Shown: piece by piece, positions 61,280 to 64,000 of the stretch
How positions within the stretch are numbered: position 1 is the first letter of the stretch
How the letters are laid out: each line of letters starts with the position of its first letter
Source: Bacillota bacterium
GTDB taxonomy: Bacteria > Bacillota > Clostridia > Lachnospirales > Lachnospiraceae
Length of the DNA: 64,000 nucleotides
Assembly (NCBI GenBank): GCA_023437365.1
Contig: JAEZGK010000015.1
Location: 186,001-250,000 of the forward strand
Reading direction: 5' to 3'
Notes under the pieces: generated by a model
The model's input: the letters and a program-made list of their open reading frames with translations, nothing else
The model's database searches: none
What the model was told of the DNA's origin: nothing
Translations under genes and position numbers: made by a program

Positions 61280-61624
61280 ATGAATATTCAGATATATGGT
61301 TCATCCAAATGCTTTGATACAAAGAAAGCGGAAAGATATTTTAAGGAGAGGGGAGTGAAGTTCCAATCTATAGATCTTGTAAAATTCGGGATGAGTAGAG
61401 GAGAATATCAAAGTGTACGTCAGGCTGTCGGTAGTCTGGAGAAGCTGATTGCCACAGAGGGGAAGGATAAGGACATGCTTTCTCTGATAAAGTATCTGTC
61501 TCCGGAGGATCAGGAAACGAAGCTGCTTGAGAATCCAAAGCTTTTCAAGACACCGATCGTTCGTAACGGGAAGCAGGCTACGGTGGGCTATCAGCCTGAG
61601 CTCTGGAAGCAGTGGGAAGTGTGA
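61280..61624 (+). CDS. ArsC/Spx-family protein
   Basis: Protein of 114 residues of the arsenate reductase-like fold: IQIYGSSKCFDTKKAERYF (Cys10-type site, one Cys only, not CxxC), LSPEDQ and KTPIVRNGKQATVGY near the C-terminus. GGAGG is 5 nt before the ATG at 61280; the longer frame from 61238 is not supported. A single Cys without the extra Cys/Arg pattern leaves open whether it reduces arsenate or acts like Spx-type adaptor. The stop codon lies inside a hairpin. Confidence 0.85.
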   Translation: MNIQIYGSSKCFDTKKAERYFKERGVKFQSIDLVKFGMSRGEYQSVRQAVGSLEKLIATEGKDKDMLSLIKYLSPEDQETKLLENPKLFKTPIVRNGKQATVGYQPELWKQWEV

Positions 61625-61722
61625 AGATAAAGAATCTTCACACTATGGAAGAACTCAGATTATTTGAGATACCGCTTTGCGGCATCCTGTCTTGAAGTGT
61701 GAAGGAAAGACACCTTCACACT
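61619..61722. repeat. Paired hairpins sharing an arm sequence
   Basis: GTGTGAAGAT/ATCTTCACAC (61619-61643) and AGTGTGAAGG/CCTTCACACT (61696-61722), both followed by CTATG(G)AA. The first contains the stop codon of the ArsC-like gene. The intervening TTGAGATACC...GGCATCCTG resembles 61226-61248 before that gene. Confidence 0.65.
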
Positions 61723-61824
61723 ATGAAAATCTTGCTTAGTGTTAATAATTGGGATATAATATAGTCATACAGTTCATTGAATTGGCACCAGCCATGCAGA
61801 TATGTATACGAAGGGGGTAATTCC

Positions 61825-62469
61825 ATGGAAAGCAGAGCTATAAAAATCTATTCACCTATGAGTAAGGCGATTGCTTTGAAAGTAATACCGGGACATTTTG
61901 CCACAAGTAATTCCCATATCAACCAGTATATTGACCTGACTACGATGAAGACAAGACAGAATGAAGCTGCTGAAGCAGCTAAAATACTTGCGCGACAGTA
62001 TGTGACCACCACAGTGGTGGATACCATCGTTTGCCTGGACGGCTGTGAGGTGATCGGCGCCTATTTGGCAAAAGAACTGACTGGTGCGGGTGTTCATTCT
62101 ATGAATATGCATCAGACTATTTACATTATAGCACCAGAATACAATACGAACGGACAGATGATATTCCGTGAGAATAACCAACCTGCGGTATACGGAAAGC
62201 ATGTCCTGCTGCTGGCCGCATCTGCGACCACCGGGGATACCTTGAAGAAGAGTCTTTCCTGTATTCAATATTACGGAGGGATGGTTCAGGGAGTTAGCGC
62301 AATCTTTAGTGCAGTTTCCACGGTGGATGATCTGATTGTGAATTCGATCTTTACTGCGAAGGATATTCAGGATTATAGGAGTTACGATATCAATGAATGT
62401 CCGATGTGTAAGGCGAACCAGAGATTAGAAGCCATCGTAAACGGTCATGGCTATATGAAGTTAAAATAA
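61825..62469 (+). CDS. Phosphoribosyltransferase-like protein (orotate PRTase type)
   Basis: Protein of 214 residues with a type I PRTase pattern: VVDTIVCLDGCEVIGAYLAKELT (about 65-87) and the GKHVLLLAASATTGDTLKKS loop (about 128-147), where the usual acidic pair (V-x-D-D) is replaced by LLLAASA. The C-terminus ends CPMCKANQRLEAIVNGHGY, a possible metal site as in related uncharacterised PRTases. AAGGGGG lies 7-10 nt upstream. Not the biosynthetic PyrE. Confidence 0.75.
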   Translation: MESRAIKIYSPMSKAIALKVIPGHFATSNSHINQYIDLTTMKTRQNEAAEAAKILARQYVTTTVVDTIVCLDGCEVIGAYLAKELTGAGVHSMNMHQTIYIIAPEYNTNGQMIFRENNQPAVYGKHVLLLAASATTGDTLKKSLSCIQYYGGMVQGVSAIFSAVSTVDDLIVNSIFTAKDIQDYRSYDINECPMCKANQRLEAIVNGHGYMKLK

Positions 62470-62491
62470 GAATAAGTGAGTATTAATTTAT

Positions 62492-62584
62492 AAAGAATAA
62501 GGATCTGTGTGAATGCTGATGTCTGGTCATCCGGTTGAGAAGGGGTGGATAGGACATTAGGATACATACAGATCCTTATTCTTT
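62492..62584. terminator. Bidirectional terminator
   Basis: Perfect 17-bp stem: AAAGAATAAGGATCTGT (62492-62508) with ACAGATCCTTATTCTTT (62568-62584). Between convergent genes, with AT-rich tails on both strands. Confidence 0.8.
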
Positions 62585-62628
62585 GCTGCTGCTTCCTCCA
62601 TTGCTGCAGATACAGAACAAAGAATTAA

Positions 62629-63564
62629 TTACATAAATTTTTTCTTCTTGAAGAAGATATAGCAGAGGATGGCTACGAGGATGCTGAGTAAAATCACATA
62701 GACATATCCTAAGCTCCAGCCCAGCTCCGGCATAGTGGTGAAGTTCATACCATACCAGCCTACAATCAGGGTTAAGGGAAGGAATATTGTTGTTACGACG
62801 GTAAACATCTTCATAATCTTGTTCATATCGTTATCCAGCTGTGCATGAAAGGATTCCCTGACATGCATACTGTATTCCTGAAGCATGCGAGTGTTGCTGC
62901 TGAGCCTGGAGGCACGGTTGGAGAATATCCTGAAGTAATGAAGGTTCTCCTCGGCAAAGATATCCGGTGCATTCTCCTCCAGCTCTTCACCGACGGCAAC
63001 AAACTGCTGGTAGTAATTATCCAGAAGTATCAGCTTTTTCCTTATCTCGGTAATCTGATAGTTGAACTCCTTATTCAGGTTATGTTCGTTGATTCTATCC
63101 TCGTGCTCACTGATATCTGCTTCAATATCAGCCAAAAGGTTATTATCTTCATTAATAAAGCGCTCTAAGAAATTGAAGATCAGACGTTCCTGGGACAGCT
63201 TATTTGGGTTAAGGTGGTCAAGCAGATCATAGAGCTTAAGCTTCGTGCTTTCATCCTTGTCCTCAATAATGACGATAACTATAAGATTTTTCTTGATATA
63301 GAGTCCGATTCGATCCTGTACCTTGATAAATTGCTTGGGATTGATGGCAACAATTACGCCGAAAAGATAGTCGTAGTAGGAATTCAGCGTACCATGCAGG
63401 TGAGGGGAGGTGTTCTTGCATTCCTCCACGGTCATAGCGGAAAAACCAAATTGGCTGTAGGTCTCTTCTAATTCCTCGAGATTGATCATTCCGATAGAGA
63501 GAAGATCAGGATTGAGGTCCTGAAGCTTAATCTCTGTTATTTCATCCCCGATCTGATAGTACAT
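62629..63564 (-). CDS. corA: CorA-family Mg2+/Co2+ transporter
   Basis: Membrane channel protein of 311 residues: acidic N-terminal cytosolic domain, long helix (about 190-250), two C-terminal TM helices (about 250-275 and 285-305) with the selectivity motif YGMNF between them and the basic tail FFKKKKFM. AAGGAG lies upstream of the ATG. Monocistronic. Confidence 0.95.
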   Translation of the reverse strand: MYYQIGDEITEIKLQDLNPDLLSIGMINLEELEETYSQFGFSAMTVEECKNTSPHLHGTLNSYYDYLFGVIVAINPKQFIKVQDRIGLYIKKNLIVIVIIEDKDESTKLKLYDLLDHLNPNKLSQERLIFNFLERFINEDNNLLADIEADISEHEDRINEHNLNKEFNYQITEIRKKLILLDNYYQQFVAVGEELEENAPDIFAEENLHYFRIFSNRASRLSSNTRMLQEYSMHVRESFHAQLDNDMNKIMKMFTVVTTIFLPLTLIVGWYGMNFTTMPELGWSLGYVYVILLSILVAILCYIFFKKKKFM

Positions 63565-63834
63565 TCTGCTGTTCTCCTTTCCCTGTTTCGATATTTATTT
63601 TAAGGATTTAGTATTATTATAACTCGAAAGTGGGGGAAGTAAAGGAGAATGTAATAAAATTAACAATTTCAGGGAAAATGCCAAATGCATTTTCCTAATA
63701 TAATGACTGCTCTTGTAGGAGGATTTTGTATTACAATGCTGTAAGGTTATCCAAGTGAAGCTTATAAAATACATTTCATATTCTAAGTACTACCGCAAAT
63801 CTCCCGTGCATACAATGTAACAACAACGATAATA
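63565..63834. other. corA-spoIIID intergenic region
   Basis: About 270 bp, AT-rich. TCATATT (63776-63782) and CATACAAT (63809-63816) resemble SigE -35 and -10 elements but are 26 bp apart rather than about 14, so I do not call a promoter. No gene. Confidence 0.4.
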
Positions 63835-63870
63835 AGGGGGAATGCGTTCTGCCCCCCTAGGTTAGAACGC
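63835..63870 (+). promoter_or_regulatory. H-type pseudoknot-like fold in the spoIIID leader
   Basis: AGGGGG (63835-63840) can pair with CCCCCT (63853-63858), and GCGTTCT (63844-63850) with AGAACGC (63864-63870), in the interleaved order of an H-type pseudoknot with 3-nt and 5-nt loops. It ends 7 nt before the ATG. The only good Shine-Dalgarno sequence is inside its first strand. Confidence 0.6.
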
Positions 63871-63877
63871 AGATACT

Positions 63878-64000
63878 ATGAAAGGCTATATAGAGGAACG
63901 AGCGGTTGAGATCGCTAATTATATCATTGACAACAATGCGACGGTGCGACAGACCGCGAAGCAGTTCGGCATCTCGAAATCAACCGTACATAAGGACGTA
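63878..64000 (+). CDS. spoIIID: Sporulation regulator SpoIIID (3' end outside window)
   Basis: First 41 codons of the small mother-cell DNA-binding regulator SpoIIID. The visible sequence MKGYIEERAVEIANYII, then the HTH AKQFGISKSTVHKD, matches the family closely (B. subtilis: about 90 residues). A TAG at 63863 rules out an upstream start. There is no Shine-Dalgarno sequence at the usual distance; AAGGGGG is 37 nt upstream and lies in a possible pseudoknot. Confidence 0.93.
   Translation, partial: MKGYIEERAVEIANYIIDNNATVRQTAKQFGISKSTVHKDV

Noticed and set aside
61825..62469. pyrE (orotate phosphoribosyltransferase)
   Set aside because: The phosphoribosyl loop lacks the usual acidic pair and there is no pyrimidine gene nearby.
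63776..63816. SigE-type promoter for spoIIID
   Set aside because: Both half-motifs are present, but 26 bp apart instead of about 14, so the pair does not form a normal promoter.

Overview
The window looks like chromosome of a spore-forming, plant-polysaccharide-degrading member of the Clostridia, most likely Lachnospiraceae. This rests on moderately AT-rich DNA with strong GGAGG-type ribosome binding sites, hemicellulose enzymes (GH67, GH2, GH3, a GH39-like fusion, type I pullulanase), spore genes (a LysM/GH18 spore-type hydrolase and the first 41 codons of spoIIID at the right edge), Na+-coupled membrane proteins, and AraC regulators beside sugar loci. I saw no rRNA, tRNA, CRISPR array, transposase or prophage genes.

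Layout. 0-3.4 kb: the end of an alpha-glucuronidase gene followed by uxuB (glucuronate use). 3.4-9.2 kb: a promoter, an unusual leader with 15-bp tandem repeats, then a two-component system and an FtsX-type ABC exporter. 9.2-15.8 kb: a YyaL-like thioredoxin-domain protein, a tiny hypothetical gene, RpiR and GntR regulators, a nucleotidyltransferase and glutamate dehydrogenase. 15.8-25.2 kb: a compact catabolic island. A glycerate kinase and an enolase-like protein are transcribed leftward; an ornithine-cyclodeaminase-like protein, a Na+/alanine-type symporter, a LarA-like racemase and a Re-citrate-synthase-like enzyme are transcribed rightward. Identical 43-bp inverted repeats bracket it, and it is driven by two consensus promoters that share an operator-like motif. 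25.2-33.5 kb: CYP152-type P450, spore hydrolase, LysR, an orphan pair of Na+-pumping decarboxylase subunits, and small accessory proteins. 33.6-50 kb: a beta-galactoside/oligosaccharide locus comprising lacZ, AraC, a GH3 beta-glucosidase, an Opp-type ABC importer, and a divergent AraC-GH39 fusion whose glycosidase domain has lost its acid/base residue. 50-64 kb: murI, Crp/Fnr, a beta-CASP nuclease, pullulanase, AraC, satD plus a DUF3307 membrane protein, several small proteins, corA and spoIIID.

How it fits together. The carbohydrate genes suggest uptake of oligosaccharides by a binding protein and intracellular hydrolysis. Glucuronic acid released by GH67 would feed UxuB. The 16-25 kb island appears to couple amino-acid or hydroxy-acid uptake to a glycerate-2-phosphate-like branch, but its substrate is unknown and the enolase-like protein lacks several canonical catalytic residues. 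Many intergenic regions carry elaborate hairpins, often starting within about 15 nt of a stop codon. A compact pseudoknot-like fold precedes spoIIID.

The strongest candidates for undescribed biology are the bracketed island with its paired promoters and operators, the AraC-pseudo-GH39 sensor, the cloverleaf-like palindromes around the GH3 gene, the repeat-encoded leader upstream of the two-component system, and the spoIIID leader structure. All assignments come from reading the sequence; no database search was run.
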